Of a DNA stretch of 64,000 nt, positions 18,655 through 27,438 are shown in pieces. The stretch spans positions 12,501 to 76,500 of the forward strand of contig NZ_NSFV01000006.1 of assembly GCF_002295115.1 (NCBI RefSeq), in the 5' to 3' direction. The notes beneath the pieces are model-generated. The model worked only from the letters and a program-made list of their open reading frames with translations, made no database searches and was not told the origin of the DNA. The translations under genes and the position numbers were made by a program. Each line of letters opens with the position of its first letter. The first letter of the stretch is position 1. This DNA is from Mesorhizobium sp. WSM4311 (GTDB lineage Bacteria > Pseudomonadota > Alphaproteobacteria > Rhizobiales > Rhizobiaceae).

Positions 18655-19845
18655 ATGAACATTGCGCCGGGCAAGAATGCCGTCAGCAATATTCCGTTCG
18701 ACCAGGCCAGGGTCGACCGGCTGATGGAGGAGGCCGGTATCGATGTGCTGCTCGCGACCTCCAAGCACAACACGCAATATCTGCTGGGCGGCTACAAATT
18801 CATCTTCTTCGCAGCCATGGATGCGATCGGCCATAGCCGTTACCTGCCGATCGTCGTGTACGAAAAAGGCGGACCGGATCATGCGGCCTATATCGGCAAC
18901 CGCATGGAAGGCGGCGAGCATCAGAACAACCCGTTCTGGACACCGACGCTGCATGCCGCTTGCTGGGGCACGCTCGATGCCGCCAACCTAGCCGTCGAAC
19001 ATCTGCAAAAAATCGGCAAGGTTGCTGCGCGCATCGGCATCGAGCCCGGCTTCCTGCCGTCGGACGCCTACGCGCTGATCCGCAAGGCATTGCCGGAAGC
19101 GAAGCTGATCGACGCCACCGACATGCTGGAGCGCATGCGCGCCATCAAGACCGATGCGGAGCTGGAGAAGCTGCGCACGGCCTCCGAACTGATCACCGAT
19201 TCCATGCTGGCAACCATCGCCTGGGCGCGCGAAGGCACGACCAAGGCCGAGATGATCGAACAGCTGCGGCGCGAGGAGACCAATCGCGGCGCGCATTTCG
19301 AATATTGCCTGCTGACGCTAGGCTCCAGCCACAACCGCGCCGCCTCGCCGCAGGCATGGAAGAAGGGCGAGGTGCTGTCGATCGATTCCGGCGGCAATTA
19401 TCACGGCTATATCGGCGACCTCTGCCGCATGGGCATTCTGGGCGAGCCAGATGCCGAACTCGAGGACCTGCTGGCCGAGGTCGAAACCGTGCAGCAGGCG
19501 GCGTTCTCCAAGGTGAAAGCCGGCACGCTGGGCGGCGACATGATTTCTCACGCCGAGGGTGTGCTGAAGGCATCGAAGGTTGCGTCCTATACGGATTTCT
19601 TCGCCCATGGCATGGGGCTGATCACGCATGAAGCGCCGTTCCTGATGACCAACCACCCGGTGGCCTATGAAGGCACCTATGCGGCAAAGCCGCTGGAAAA
19701 GAACATGGTGCTGTCGGTCGAGACGACCATGCTTCATCCGACGCGCGGCTTCATCAAGCTGGAGGACACGCTAGCGGTGACTGACACCGGCTATGTGATG
19801 TTCGGCGACCGGGGTCGGGGGTGGAACAGGGGTGGGACCTTTTAA
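18655..19845 (+). CDS. M24-family metallopeptidase (creatinase/Xaa-Pro peptidase-like)
   Basis: About 396 residues. The N-terminal creatinase-like domain covers about 1-160; the C-terminal pita-bread fold carries the metal ligands: Asp in LSIDSGGNYHGYIGD, His in HGMGLITHEAPF, Glu in SVETTMLHP and KLEDT. All five ligand positions appear present. ATG 18655 is preceded by AGGGAGAGAG; an upstream start at 18532 would cover operator sequence. It may cleave an N-terminal residue next to proline or a related imidic bond. Divergence from a dipeptide-type importer suggests the imported compound is its substrate, which is inference. Confidence 0.85.
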   Translation: MNIAPGKNAVSNIPFDQARVDRLMEEAGIDVLLATSKHNTQYLLGGYKFIFFAAMDAIGHSRYLPIVVYEKGGPDHAAYIGNRMEGGEHQNNPFWTPTLHAACWGTLDAANLAVEHLQKIGKVAARIGIEPGFLPSDAYALIRKALPEAKLIDATDMLERMRAIKTDAELEKLRTASELITDSMLATIAWAREGTTKAEMIEQLRREETNRGAHFEYCLLTLGSSHNRAASPQAWKKGEVLSIDSGGNYHGYIGDLCRMGILGEPDAELEDLLAEVETVQQAAFSKVKAGTLGGDMISHAEGVLKASKVASYTDFFAHGMGLITHEAPFLMTNHPVAYEGTYAAKPLEKNMVLSVETTMLHPTRGFIKLEDTLAVTDTGYVMFGDRGRGWNRGGTF

Positions 19846-19856
19846 GACCAAGGCCG

Positions 19857-19981
19857 GCGCCTCTCATCTGCCTGCCGGCACCTTCTTCCCGTAGAACGGG
19901 GAGAAGGGAGCAGTCGTCGATGACAGCGTCTTTCTCCCCGTTCTACGGGGAGAAATGTCCGGCAGGACAATGAGGGGCGGC
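19857..19981. repeat. palindromic intergenic repeat, about 125 bp
   Basis: The two halves are inverted copies: CCCGTAGAACGGGGAGAAG on the left and CTCCCCGTTCTACGGGGAG on the right, with outer arms around CTGCCGG and CCGGCAG. It lies between convergent genes, where it can also work as a transcription stop for both. It is of the RIME-like type frequent in rhizobial genomes. Confidence 0.8.
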
Positions 19982-20000
19982 GCCGCCCTATAAAACTTTA

Positions 20001-20417
20001 TCACTGCCCCACGGGAATCAGCCGGAAATCCGGCAGTTCGCGCAACACCAGTTCCGGCCCAGCCGGCGAGTAAACAACGAACAGCTGCATCGGCCCGTCG
20101 CCCGTATTCAGCGTCGAATGGAAACGGCTCTCCGGCACATAGATGGTGCAGCCGGGGCCGACCTTCGCGACCACCGGATTGCCCTTCTCGTCCTCGACCA
20201 TCTGCTCGCCATGGCCGGAGATGACGAAGATGATTTCCTCGGCGCCCGGATGGTTGTGGCGGGTGTGGCCCTTGCCGGAGGGCAGATCGACGACGCCGCC
20301 GGAAAAGCGCTCAGCGCCATTCACTTCCGGAGCGACTGTCAGGGCCAGTCGGCCCCAATCGAAGCCGAAGGCGCCGACGTCCTTCGGATAGACAAACAGC
20401 TTGCTCTTGTCGGTCAT
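20001..20417 (-). CDS. cupin-domain protein
   Basis: About 138 residues, one small beta-barrel. The cupin metal motif is present (HTRHNHPGAEEIIFVISG: H-x-H with Glu, then a later His in SRFHSTLNTG). Start 20417 has GGGATGAG upstream. It sits 4 bp after the TIM-barrel gene at 20422-21288, so it is translated from the same mRNA. It may bind or isomerise a small organic acid or sugar; the substrate is unknown. Confidence 0.85.
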   Translation of the reverse strand: MTDKSKLFVYPKDVGAFGFDWGRLALTVAPEVNGAERFSGGVVDLPSGKGHTRHNHPGAEEIIFVISGHGEQMVEDEKGNPVVAKVGPGCTIYVPESRFHSTLNTGDGPMQLFVVYSPAGPELVLRELPDFRLIPVGQ

Positions 20418-20421
20418 GATC

Positions 20422-21288
20422 TCATCCCTTCTTTTTCTTTGCGGTCGTTTTGTCGCCGCCAAGCGTCACCGCCTTGAAATCGGCCGTCTGCCGGGCAATC
20501 GCGGCTTCCGCCGGCAGCCTCTCCATGGAGCTCGCGCCATAGAAGCCATGCAGGCCCTTGGCGCGAGACAGAATGTAACGGGCATCGTCCGGCATGGAGA
20601 TCGGCCCGCCATGGCAAAGCAAGATGACGTCCTTGCGCACCGAGCGGGCGGCGTCGGCGATGGCGTCGATCGCGACGACGCAATCGTCGAGCGACTTGGC
20701 CGAGGTGGCGCCGATCGAGCCGCCAGTCGTCACGCCCATATGGGCGACGACGATGTCGGCCCCGGCCTTGGTCATGGCGCGCGCCTCGTCCGGGTTGAAG
20801 ACATAGGGCGTGGTCAAGAGGTCGAGCTTGTGCGCCTCGGCGATCATGTCGACCTCGAGCCCGAAGCCCATGCCGGTCTCCTCGAAACTCTGCCGCATGC
20901 TACCGTCGAACAGGCCGATGGTCGGGAAATTCTGCACGCCGGAAAAGCCCATCGTCTTCAGCTCGGCCAGAAGCAGCGGCATGATGACGAACGGGTCGGT
21001 GCCGTTGACGCCGGCCAGCACCGGCGTGTGCCTGACCACCGGCAGCACCTCATAGGCCATTTCCTTGACGATTTCGTTGGCATTGCCATAGGCGAGCAGG
21101 CCGGCGGCCGAGCCGCGTCCGGCCATGCGGTAGCGGCCGGAATTGTAGATGATGATCAGATCGATACCGCCGGCCTCCTCGGCCTTGGCCGACAGGCCGG
21201 TGCCGGCGCCCCCGCCGACAATCGGCACGCCCTTGTCGATCATTCCCCTGAATTTCTTCAGTATGTCCTTGCGCGGTATTGCGGGCAT
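20422..21288 (-). CDS. TIM-barrel PEP-hydrolase-like protein (Tm-1 C-terminal type)
   Basis: 288 residues. The sequence matches the PEP-hydrolase/TIM-barrel signal-transduction family (PF09370 as I recognise it): [20 protein letters not shown] with [37 protein letters not shown] and CHGGPI at barrel strand ends. A highly basic tail (KKTT-like, ending AKKKKG) is present. Function in bacteria is not established; some relatives are linked to aromatic-acid or sugar-acid clusters. It is 11 bp downstream of the Tm-1-like gene. Plants carry both domains in a single Tm-1 protein. Confidence 0.85.
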   Translation of the reverse strand: MPAIPRKDILKKFRGMIDKGVPIVGGGAGTGLSAKAEEAGGIDLIIIYNSGRYRMAGRGSAAGLLAYGNANEIVKEMAYEVLPVVRHTPVLAGVNGTDPFVIMPLLLAELKTMGFSGVQNFPTIGLFDGSMRQSFEETGMGFGLEVDMIAEAHKLDLLTTPYVFNPDEARAMTKAGADIVVAHMGVTTGGSIGATSAKSLDDCVVAIDAIADAARSVRKDVILLCHGGPISMPDDARYILSRAKGLHGFYGASSMERLPAEAAIARQTADFKAVTLGGDKTTAKKKKG

Positions 21289-21299
21289 ATTCTGGAACC

Positions 21300-22496
21300 T
21301 CAGTGTCTGGCGATTTCGAGAAAGGCCGCGACCGCGGCCCTGGCGAATTCGGGGTCGTTGATGTGCAGCGGCAAGCGCGTGACGCGGCGCGTCGCACTCG
21401 GCTTGATCGAGAGCTCGATGGCGTCGAACAGCACGGCGTCGGCCTGCGGATCGAAGAAGGCGCCGCCCTCGATGTCGAGCGCCGAGACGCCTTTCTCCGG
21501 GATGAGGAAACGCACCGGCCCCTCGCAGAGGGCGAGCCTGCCGCCGATCCACTCGCCGATCTTGCGACACTCGTCGGCAGTGGTGCGCATCAGCGTGACG
21601 TTGGGATTGTGCTCGTAGAACAGCCGTCCGCGATAGCGTTCCGGAATGGTCGAGGGCGCCCAGAAATTGACCATGTCGAGCGCGCCGACCGAGCCGACAT
21701 AGGGCAGGCCGGTGCGGGCGATCGCGCCGAAGCGGTCTTCCGTCGCCGGCAAGACGCCGCCGAACAACAGGTCGCAGACCTCTGTCGTGGTGATGTCGAT
21801 GACACCGGACAGCAGGCCGCTGTCGGCCAGCTTTTCCATGCTGCGGCCGCCGGTGCCGGTGGCGTGGAAGACCATGCAATCATACGCGGAGCGAAGCTGG
21901 TCGGCGATGGCGCTGACGCAAGGCGTGGTGACGCCGAACATGGTCAACCCTATCGACGGCCTGCCATCGGGCGGCGGCGCCGGCCTTGCCGCCATGCCCG
22001 CTATCGCCTGGGCGGCATTGTGCAGCACGACGCGGGAGAGCCGGTTCAGCCCGGCCATGTCGGTCACCGACGGCATCATGATGATGTCGGAGACATCGAC
22101 ATAGGGAGCCGTGTCGCCCGAGGCGAGCGTCGAGACCATGATTTTCGGCAGGCCGAGCGGCAGCGCGCGCATGCCCGCTGTGATGATCGACGTGCCGCCG
22201 CCGCCGCCAATGCCGATCATGGCGGCGATGTCGTTTCGCGACTGGACGAAGCGGGTGAAGGCGACGCCCATGCTGGCTACCGCGGCGCCACGATCATCGC
22301 CGCCGAGCACGGCGTCACTGCCGCCGGGGTGGTGGCCGGCAATGTCGTTCGCGCTGATGTCGACGGGTATTGTTGCGTCGCGCGTTCCGACATCGACGCG
22401 GGAAACGGCGGCACCCGTTGCAGCGATCGCATCGGCCAGGAAGGCGAGTTCCTCGCCCTTGGTGTCGGCGGTGCCCACCACATAGATGCGCTTCAT
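21300..22496 (-). CDS. Tm-1-like ATP-binding protein (UPF0261)
   Basis: About 398 residues. The N-terminus has [16 protein letters not shown], then [21 protein letters not shown] and GVTTPCVSA, the hallmarks of the UPF0261/Tm-1 N-terminal domain, which binds ATP in the plant protein. The start at 22496 has GGGGA upstream; 22508 is possible. It heads the operon with the TIM-barrel and cupin genes and is divergent from the TetR gene, which is the likely repressor. The reaction is unknown. Confidence 0.85.
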   Translation of the reverse strand: MKRIYVVGTADTKGEELAFLADAIAATGAAVSRVDVGTRDATIPVDISANDIAGHHPGGSDAVLGGDDRGAAVASMGVAFTRFVQSRNDIAAMIGIGGGGGTSIITAGMRALPLGLPKIMVSTLASGDTAPYVDVSDIIMMPSVTDMAGLNRLSRVVLHNAAQAIAGMAARPAPPPDGRPSIGLTMFGVTTPCVSAIADQLRSAYDCMVFHATGTGGRSMEKLADSGLLSGVIDITTTEVCDLLFGGVLPATEDRFGAIARTGLPYVGSVGALDMVNFWAPSTIPERYRGRLFYEHNPNVTLMRTTADECRKIGEWIGGRLALCEGPVRFLIPEKGVSALDIEGGAFFDPQADAVLFDAIELSIKPSATRRVTRLPLHINDPEFARAAVAAFLEIARH

Positions 22497-22579
22497 TGCG
22501 TTCCCCAATCCAGGCAGGCGCGATGCGTCTGCCGCTCATTGCCCGGCCGTTCGACGATGCGAAGGTCATTGCAAATTTT

Positions 22580-22614
22580 TGAGACGCGCGTATCGTATTG
22601 ATATGGATGTCTCA
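22580..22614. promoter_or_regulatory. candidate TetR operator region
   Basis: TGAGAC (22580-22585) and GTCTCA (22609-22614) are inverted copies, with the smaller palindromes ACGCGCGT and TATCGTATTGATA between them. The stretch overlaps the TetR start codon region and lies about 85-115 bp from the divergent Tm-1-like start. Confidence 0.35.
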
Positions 22615-23262
22615 CGTCAACAATCCACGGCGAGCGACGACGCCGAGCGGGGAAGCGGCCCAGCGCTGGAGCGAGGACCGCGCGCGCGTACGAAACGGCT
22701 GATGCTCGAGACAGCGACAAGACTGATGCAGGCGGGCGTCACGCCGTCGGTCAGCGAGGTTGCGGAGGCGGCCGAGGTTTCCCGCGCCACCGCCTATCGT
22801 TATTTTCCGAGCCAGGCCGCACTGGTGCAGGCCGTCGTCGACGAGGGGCTGGGGCCAATCCTCACCTGGCAATCGACCTCCGCCGATGCCGAGCGCCGGG
22901 TCATCGAATTGTTCGACACCGCCATGCCGCGCATCGAGGCGTTCGAAGCCACATTCAAGGCGGCATTGAAGCTGTCGCTCGATCAATGGGCGCGGCGCCA
23001 GGCCGGCACGCTGGGCGGCGAGCCACCCTTCACCCGTGGCCATCGCATGGACCTGCTGGAGGATGCGCTTGCGCCACTGAGGGGCGAGCTGCCGCCGCGC
23101 GAATTCGAGCGCCTGGCGCAGGCGCTGTCGCTGATTTTCGGCGTCGAACTGCTGATTGTGCTGAAGGACATCTGGGGCCTGGACAGCGGCAAGGCCCTGG
23201 CCGTCGCCCGGTGGGCGGCCTCAGCGCTGGTGCGCCAGGCGCGACTCCGGACGCCATCCTGA
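22603..23262 (+). CDS. TetR-family transcriptional regulator
   Basis: About 219 residues. The N-terminal helix-turn-helix (residues 24-75; VSEVAEAAEVSRATAYRYFP then QAALVQAVV) is the TetR form. The C-terminal ligand domain is helical with no recognisable specificity motif. ATG 22603 was chosen because the longer open frame back to 22486 runs into the divergent gene. A repressor of the Tm-1-like/TIM-barrel/cupin operon is the simplest reading. Confidence 0.88.
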   Translation: MDVSRQQSTASDDAERGSGPALERGPRARTKRLMLETATRLMQAGVTPSVSEVAEAAEVSRATAYRYFPSQAALVQAVVDEGLGPILTWQSTSADAERRVIELFDTAMPRIEAFEATFKAALKLSLDQWARRQAGTLGGEPPFTRGHRMDLLEDALAPLRGELPPREFERLAQALSLIFGVELLIVLKDIWGLDSGKALAVARWAASALVRQARLRTPS

Positions 23263-23403
23263 CCAGTGGTGGTGGCGGCGTGAGTTGGGCATGGAGGAGG
23301 GTTGGACGAAGGCGGATGCAGGATATGAGACTTCTCCCGACGCGGACCGGATTGGGGGGGCGTCGAGGGCAATCCGGGGCGGTCGCCGCGGTAGCTCGGA
23401 GCG

Positions 23404-23422
23404 AATCTGGTTCGACCAGATT
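23404..23422. promoter_or_regulatory. GntR-type palindrome AATCTGGTTCGACCAGATT
   Basis: A 19-bp palindrome with perfect 8-bp arms (AATCTGGT/ACCAGATT) around TCG. It shares CTGGTTCGACCA with the site at 37045-37056. It is about 280 bp upstream of the importer start. Confidence 0.65.
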
Positions 23423-23581
23423 TGAAGGTCGGCGATTTCAGTGATTTTGGGGATTGGCGTTTTGCGAAGGGGATGAAGGTGGAGAATTGCCAAAAATGAA
23501 GGAAATACCCACATATAGCGGACGTGTTCAGCTTATTTTGGTGACGGCGAATTTCAAGAAAGCGCTTGACGAGCATCTTAA

Positions 23582-23597
23582 ATTGGTAATACCAGAT
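23582..23597. promoter_or_regulatory. GntR-type palindrome over -10 box (TTGGTAATACCAGA)
   Basis: ATTGGTAATACCAGAT. The 14 bases TTGGTAATACCAGA are identical at 37225-37238. TAATAC inside it works as a -10-like box for TTGACG at 23566. A protein bound here would block the promoter. Confidence 0.65.
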
Positions 23598-23701
23598 TAG
23601 GAAAGAAAAGGCGGATCGGGAATGACAGCCGCAGTCCATTTCGGCAGGGCGAGGAGGATCACACGGATGGCGCGTGTTCCGTCCGCACGAGGTGGCGCAT
23701 C

Positions 23702-24814
23702 GTGACGCAGACGTCGCCTCGCGCCAGTGCCGGCAAAGGGATTGCGCTGCGCCTCGATGGGCTCAGCAAAGCCTATGGATCCGTGCGCGCCATCAACGAC
23801 CTGAGCTTCGCCGTCGACGAAGGCCGCTTCTTCGTACTCTTCGGGCCGAGCTCGGTTGGCAAGACAACGACGCTGCGCACTATCGCCGGCCTCGTCCAGG
23901 CCGACTCCGGCAGGCTTGAGATCGGCGGCCGCGACATGACCCATGCGCCGATCGCCGGCCGCGGCATCTCGATGGTCTTCCAGTCTTTCGCGCTTTACCC
24001 CCACCTCACGGTCTACGACAATCTCGCCTATCCGCTGCGCGAGGAGAAAGCCGCGCGCGCCGAGATCGACAAGCGGGTGAAAGAGACCGCCGAGATCCTG
24101 AAGCTGACACACCGCCTGAAGGCCAAGCCGGCAACCCTGTCCGGCGGAGAGCAGCAGCGCGTCGCGCTCGGCCGCTCCCTGATCCGCCGGCCAAAGATTC
24201 TTCTCCTCGATGAGCCGCTCACCAATCTCGACGCCAAGCTTCGGCACGAGACGCGCGCCGAGCTGAAGCGGCTGCACCGCCAGTTCGGGATGACCGTGAT
24301 CTATGCCACGCCCGACGAGCTCGAGGCTCTTTCGATGGGCGAGACGATCGCCGTCATGCGCGATGGCGGCATCGTCCAGATCGGCACGCCGGACGAGCTT
24401 TACGAGCACCCGATCCATACCTATGTCGCCAGCAAGATCGGCTCGCCGCACATGAATCTGTTCACGGCCTCGGTGCGCGCCGACACCAGGTCTTTCGACA
24501 CGCCGCTCGGGACTCTGGTTCCGGCGACGGCGCCAAAGACTGCCGATGCCGGCGAGGCCGCGCTGATCGGCATTCGCCCGAGCGACATTCGGCTCGCCGC
24601 CAAGGGCGAAGCCGGGGTTGCCTCGAAGGTGCATCTGGTCGAACCGCTCGGCGACATCACGATCGTCTCGGTCGAGGCCGGGGGCGAGATGTTGCGCATG
24701 GTGCTGCCGGAAGCGATCGCCGCCAGCATCAGGACCGGCGATTCGGCATCGATCGCCATCGATAACAGGAAAATCCACGTCTTCCGCGCCGTGAGCGGCC
24801 AGGCAATGACCTGA
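23702..24814 (+). CDS. CUT1-type ABC ATPase, unusual H-loop
   Basis: 370 residues: an ATPase domain (1-240) plus an OB-type regulatory domain (from about 250). Walker A GPSSVGKTT, Q-loop MVFQSFALYP, signature LSGGEQQR and Walker B ILLLDEPLTNLD are normal. The H-loop reads YATPDELEAL: proline stands where the catalytic-switch histidine (THDQ) is expected. It starts with GTG and is first gene of the operon. A second, different ATPase is encoded at 28379. The pair probably forms an asymmetric heterodimer, as known in GlpS/GlpT-type glycerol importers of rhizobia. Confidence 0.9.
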   Translation: MTQTSPRASAGKGIALRLDGLSKAYGSVRAINDLSFAVDEGRFFVLFGPSSVGKTTTLRTIAGLVQADSGRLEIGGRDMTHAPIAGRGISMVFQSFALYPHLTVYDNLAYPLREEKAARAEIDKRVKETAEILKLTHRLKAKPATLSGGEQQRVALGRSLIRRPKILLLDEPLTNLDAKLRHETRAELKRLHRQFGMTVIYATPDELEALSMGETIAVMRDGGIVQIGTPDELYEHPIHTYVASKIGSPHMNLFTASVRADTRSFDTPLGTLVPATAPKTADAGEAALIGIRPSDIRLAAKGEAGVASKVHLVEPLGDITIVSVEAGGEMLRMVLPEAIAASIRTGDSASIAIDNRKIHVFRAVSGQAMT

Positions 24815-24860
24815 CGCGAACGGCGAGAAGCAATCCGGTTAACCAAGGGAGGAAACGCGA

Positions 24861-26294
24861 ATGACGGCGATGACCAAAGTGAAAGGGCTAGCGACAGCCG
24901 CAAGCTTCGCTGCCACGCTACTGGTGGGAGGCGTGACCTATGCCTCTGCCGAAGAAGTGACGTTGACGATGGCGGTGCCGGATTGGCCCCCGACCCGCAT
25001 TATGAAGAAGTTCTTCGACGAGCAGTACAAGCCCAAGTCTGGCAATACCGTGAAGCTCGATGTCGACTTCATTCCGTGGCCGGATTTCTACACCCGCGTC
25101 AACGCCTCGTTGACCTCGGGCGAAAAGAAGTACAACTTCATCGTGTCGGACTCGCAGTGGTTGGGCGCCTTCGTTGAAGGCGGCTACTTCCGCAAGATCA
25201 ACGATCTCATTGATGCCGACCCGGAACTCAAGGCGGCGATGGAGTCGATGCATCCCGCCGTGCTCAACGCCTACTCGACCTATCCCAACAGCACGCCGAA
25301 CTACTACGGCTTCCCGCAGTTCCCGGACGTGCTGGTCACCTACGGCCGCAAGGACGTGCTCTGCAACGACGACGAGCAGGCCGCCTTCAAGGCGAAGTAC
25401 AATGAGAAGCTGCCCTGCACCGGCGAAGAAATCGACGCCATGGACTGGAACACGTTCGAGCATGTTGGCGAATTCTTCCAGCGCAAGAAGGGCGACAAGC
25501 TCGCCGGCCAGGTGCTGGATGACGATTTCTACGGCATCGCCTATCAGGCAGGCAAAGGCTACGACTTCTCGACGAGCTCGGTCCACACGTTCGTCTGGCA
25601 GCATGGCGGCGGCATCTGGGATGAAACCAAGGCCCCGACCGGACATGCCGAAGGCGTCGTAAACTCCCCGAAGTCCATCGAGGGCATGGAGCATTTCCTC
25701 AAATTGCTGAAGTACATGCCGCCGGTGGTCAAGACGGGCACCATGGACATCTTCGTCTCGGACCAGTTGTTCCGTGAAGGCAAGGTGGCCATGAACATCG
25801 ACTGGATCGGTCTCGGCGAAGCCTCGCTCGATCCCAAGACGTCGAAGGTTGCCGACAAGCTGGTGTTCGGATTGGCGCCAGGCCTGCGCGGCCCCGACGG
25901 AAAGGTGAATCGTACGTCACAGATCGGCGGACAGCCTTTCGTCCTCACCACCTGGACGACGCCTGAGCAAATCAAGGAAGCGGTGGGCTTCGTGAAGTGG
26001 TGGCTCTCGCCCGATATCCAGCACCAGTTCGCCGCCGCCGGCGGCCAGTCCGCGATCAAGTCGGTCTACAGCGATCCGAAATACGTGACCTATCGTCCGT
26101 GGGACCGCGCCTGGGCGAACTCGCTCGACTGGCAGAAGGACATGTGGCACGTGCCGCAGTTCTTCGAACTGCTCACCCAGCAGCAGGACCAGTACGACCT
26201 AGCCATCACTGGCAAGCAGGACGCCAAGACCACCCTGGATAACATCGCCAAGTTCCAGGAGGACCTCCTGAAGAACGCTGGCCTTATCCAGTAA
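24861..26294 (+). CDS. CUT1-type ABC substrate-binding protein
   Basis: 477 residues, long for the family (usual range 400-450). A signal peptide covers residues 1-30 (LAATASFAATLLVGGVTYASA-like). The mature protein begins EEVTLTMAVPDWPP and shows family-1 solute-binding features, including DFYTRVNASLTSGEKKYN and WWLSPDIQHQFA near the C-terminal half. The ligand is unknown; sugar, polyol or glycoside are all possible. Shared operators with the 33-40 kb cluster suggest a rare sugar or polyol. Confidence 0.92.
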   Translation: MTAMTKVKGLATAASFAATLLVGGVTYASAEEVTLTMAVPDWPPTRIMKKFFDEQYKPKSGNTVKLDVDFIPWPDFYTRVNASLTSGEKKYNFIVSDSQWLGAFVEGGYFRKINDLIDADPELKAAMESMHPAVLNAYSTYPNSTPNYYGFPQFPDVLVTYGRKDVLCNDDEQAAFKAKYNEKLPCTGEEIDAMDWNTFEHVGEFFQRKKGDKLAGQVLDDDFYGIAYQAGKGYDFSTSSVHTFVWQHGGGIWDETKAPTGHAEGVVNSPKSIEGMEHFLKLLKYMPPVVKTGTMDIFVSDQLFREGKVAMNIDWIGLGEASLDPKTSKVADKLVFGLAPGLRGPDGKVNRTSQIGGQPFVLTTWTTPEQIKEAVGFVKWWLSPDIQHQFAAAGGQSAIKSVYSDPKYVTYRPWDRAWANSLDWQKDMWHVPQFFELLTQQQDQYDLAITGKQDAKTTLDNIAKFQEDLLKNAGLIQ

Positions 26295-26373
26295 CCTTCC
26301 GACATAGCTGCGGGGAGCGGGCAAAGCCGCTCCCCATCATTGCCACGCCAGGCGCTCCATATTTCGGACTCCC

Positions 26374-27435
26374 ATGACCGCTGTTTCAAGCACGCTGCTG
26401 ACACCACGCCTTACCGCGGTTGTTGCCCACAACTGGAAACTCGCCATCGCTGTCGCTGTCGTCGTGTCGGCCATATCAATGGCGGGCTTGCCGGCGGCTG
26501 TCTCCTTCTGGGTGGTGGGCGCCGCGGCGGCGTTGGTCGCGGCCGCATTTACCGTCAACGCGTATCGCCGCCACTACTTCGGCGCCCTGCTGGTCGCTCC
26601 GGCAATCGCCGTTCTGTTTGTGATGAATATCTTCCCCCTGCTGTGGTCGCTGGGCCTTTCGTTCTTCGCCTACCAGGCAAACCAGCAGACGATCCGCTTC
26701 GTCGGACTCGGGAACTACGTCCGGATCCTTACCAACGATCTCGCTGCTCACGCGACCTGGGGCGCGCTGATCAATACCGCCATGTTCGTCGTGTTCACCG
26801 TCTCCGCGCAGATGATCGTCGGCTTTCTGCTGGCCATCCTGTTCGCCAAGCAATTTCCGCTGCGCAAGTATTTGTTGATCCTGGTGCTGACACCGATGAT
26901 GCTTTCGGTTGTCGCCTCTGGCGTGTTCTTCACCTACTACTATGACCCGACATTCGGGATTCTCAGCTACGTCATCAATTCCATCTCCGGCAACCAGTTC
27001 ATCCTGATGAGCAACAAAGTCGGTGCCGTGGCGGGAATCGTTTTCGCCGACGCATGGATGTGGTCGCCCTTCGTCATGCTCCTTGTGCTGGCGGGCCTCG
27101 TCTCGGTGCCGAAATACCTTTACGAGGCCGCTGCCATCGACCGTATTTCCAGCTGGCGGCAATTCTGGATGATCACCTTCCCCTACATCCGCGGCCTTCT
27201 GATGTTGGCCCTTCTCTTCCGCACCATCGAGGCATTCAAGCTGGCGGATCTCGTCATCCTCCTCACCAAGGGCGGCAACGACACACTGACGATCTCCTAT
27301 CACTTGATCCGCATCGCCAACGAGCAGAACAAGACGAGTGAGGGCGCGGCGATCTCCTATCTGATGCTGTTCATGGTGATCGTTCTCACCAACCTCTACC
27401 TGTACCTCGCAAACCGCCGTACGAAGGGAGCCTGA
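26374..27435 (+). CDS. CUT1-type ABC permease, first subunit
   Basis: 353 residues. Compared with the usual 290-320 residues it has an N-terminal extension with two additional hydrophobic segments (about residues 20-65). After these, the normal six-segment permease follows (GALLVAPAIAVLFVMNIFPL, then the EAA loop YEAAAIDRISSWRQFWMIT). It pairs with the permease at 27439 and contacts the ATPases through its EAA loop. Confidence 0.92.
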   Translation: MTAVSSTLLTPRLTAVVAHNWKLAIAVAVVVSAISMAGLPAAVSFWVVGAAAALVAAAFTVNAYRRHYFGALLVAPAIAVLFVMNIFPLLWSLGLSFFAYQANQQTIRFVGLGNYVRILTNDLAAHATWGALINTAMFVVFTVSAQMIVGFLLAILFAKQFPLRKYLLILVLTPMMLSVVASGVFFTYYYDPTFGILSYVINSISGNQFILMSNKVGAVAGIVFADAWMWSPFVMLLVLAGLVSVPKYLYEAAAIDRISSWRQFWMITFPYIRGLLMLALLFRTIEAFKLADLVILLTKGGNDTLTISYHLIRIANEQNKTSEGAAISYLMLFMVIVLTNLYLYLANRRTKGA

Positions 27436-27438
27436 CCC

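Larger units (their letters stand above)
23263..23701. other. control region of CUT1-type importer
   Basis: 439 bp with no convincing gene. It contains two GntR-type palindromes (23404-23422 and 23582-23597) and a promoter-like pair, TTGACG (23566-23571) and TAATAC (23587-23592), 15 bp apart. The second palindrome covers the -10-like box. Confidence 0.6.

Noticed and set aside
20422..21879. A 485-codon minus-strand frame joining TIM-barrel and upstream sequence
   Set aside because: Only the part after the ATG at 21288 is the TIM-barrel protein. The upstream part is an out-of-frame reading of the Tm-1-like gene.
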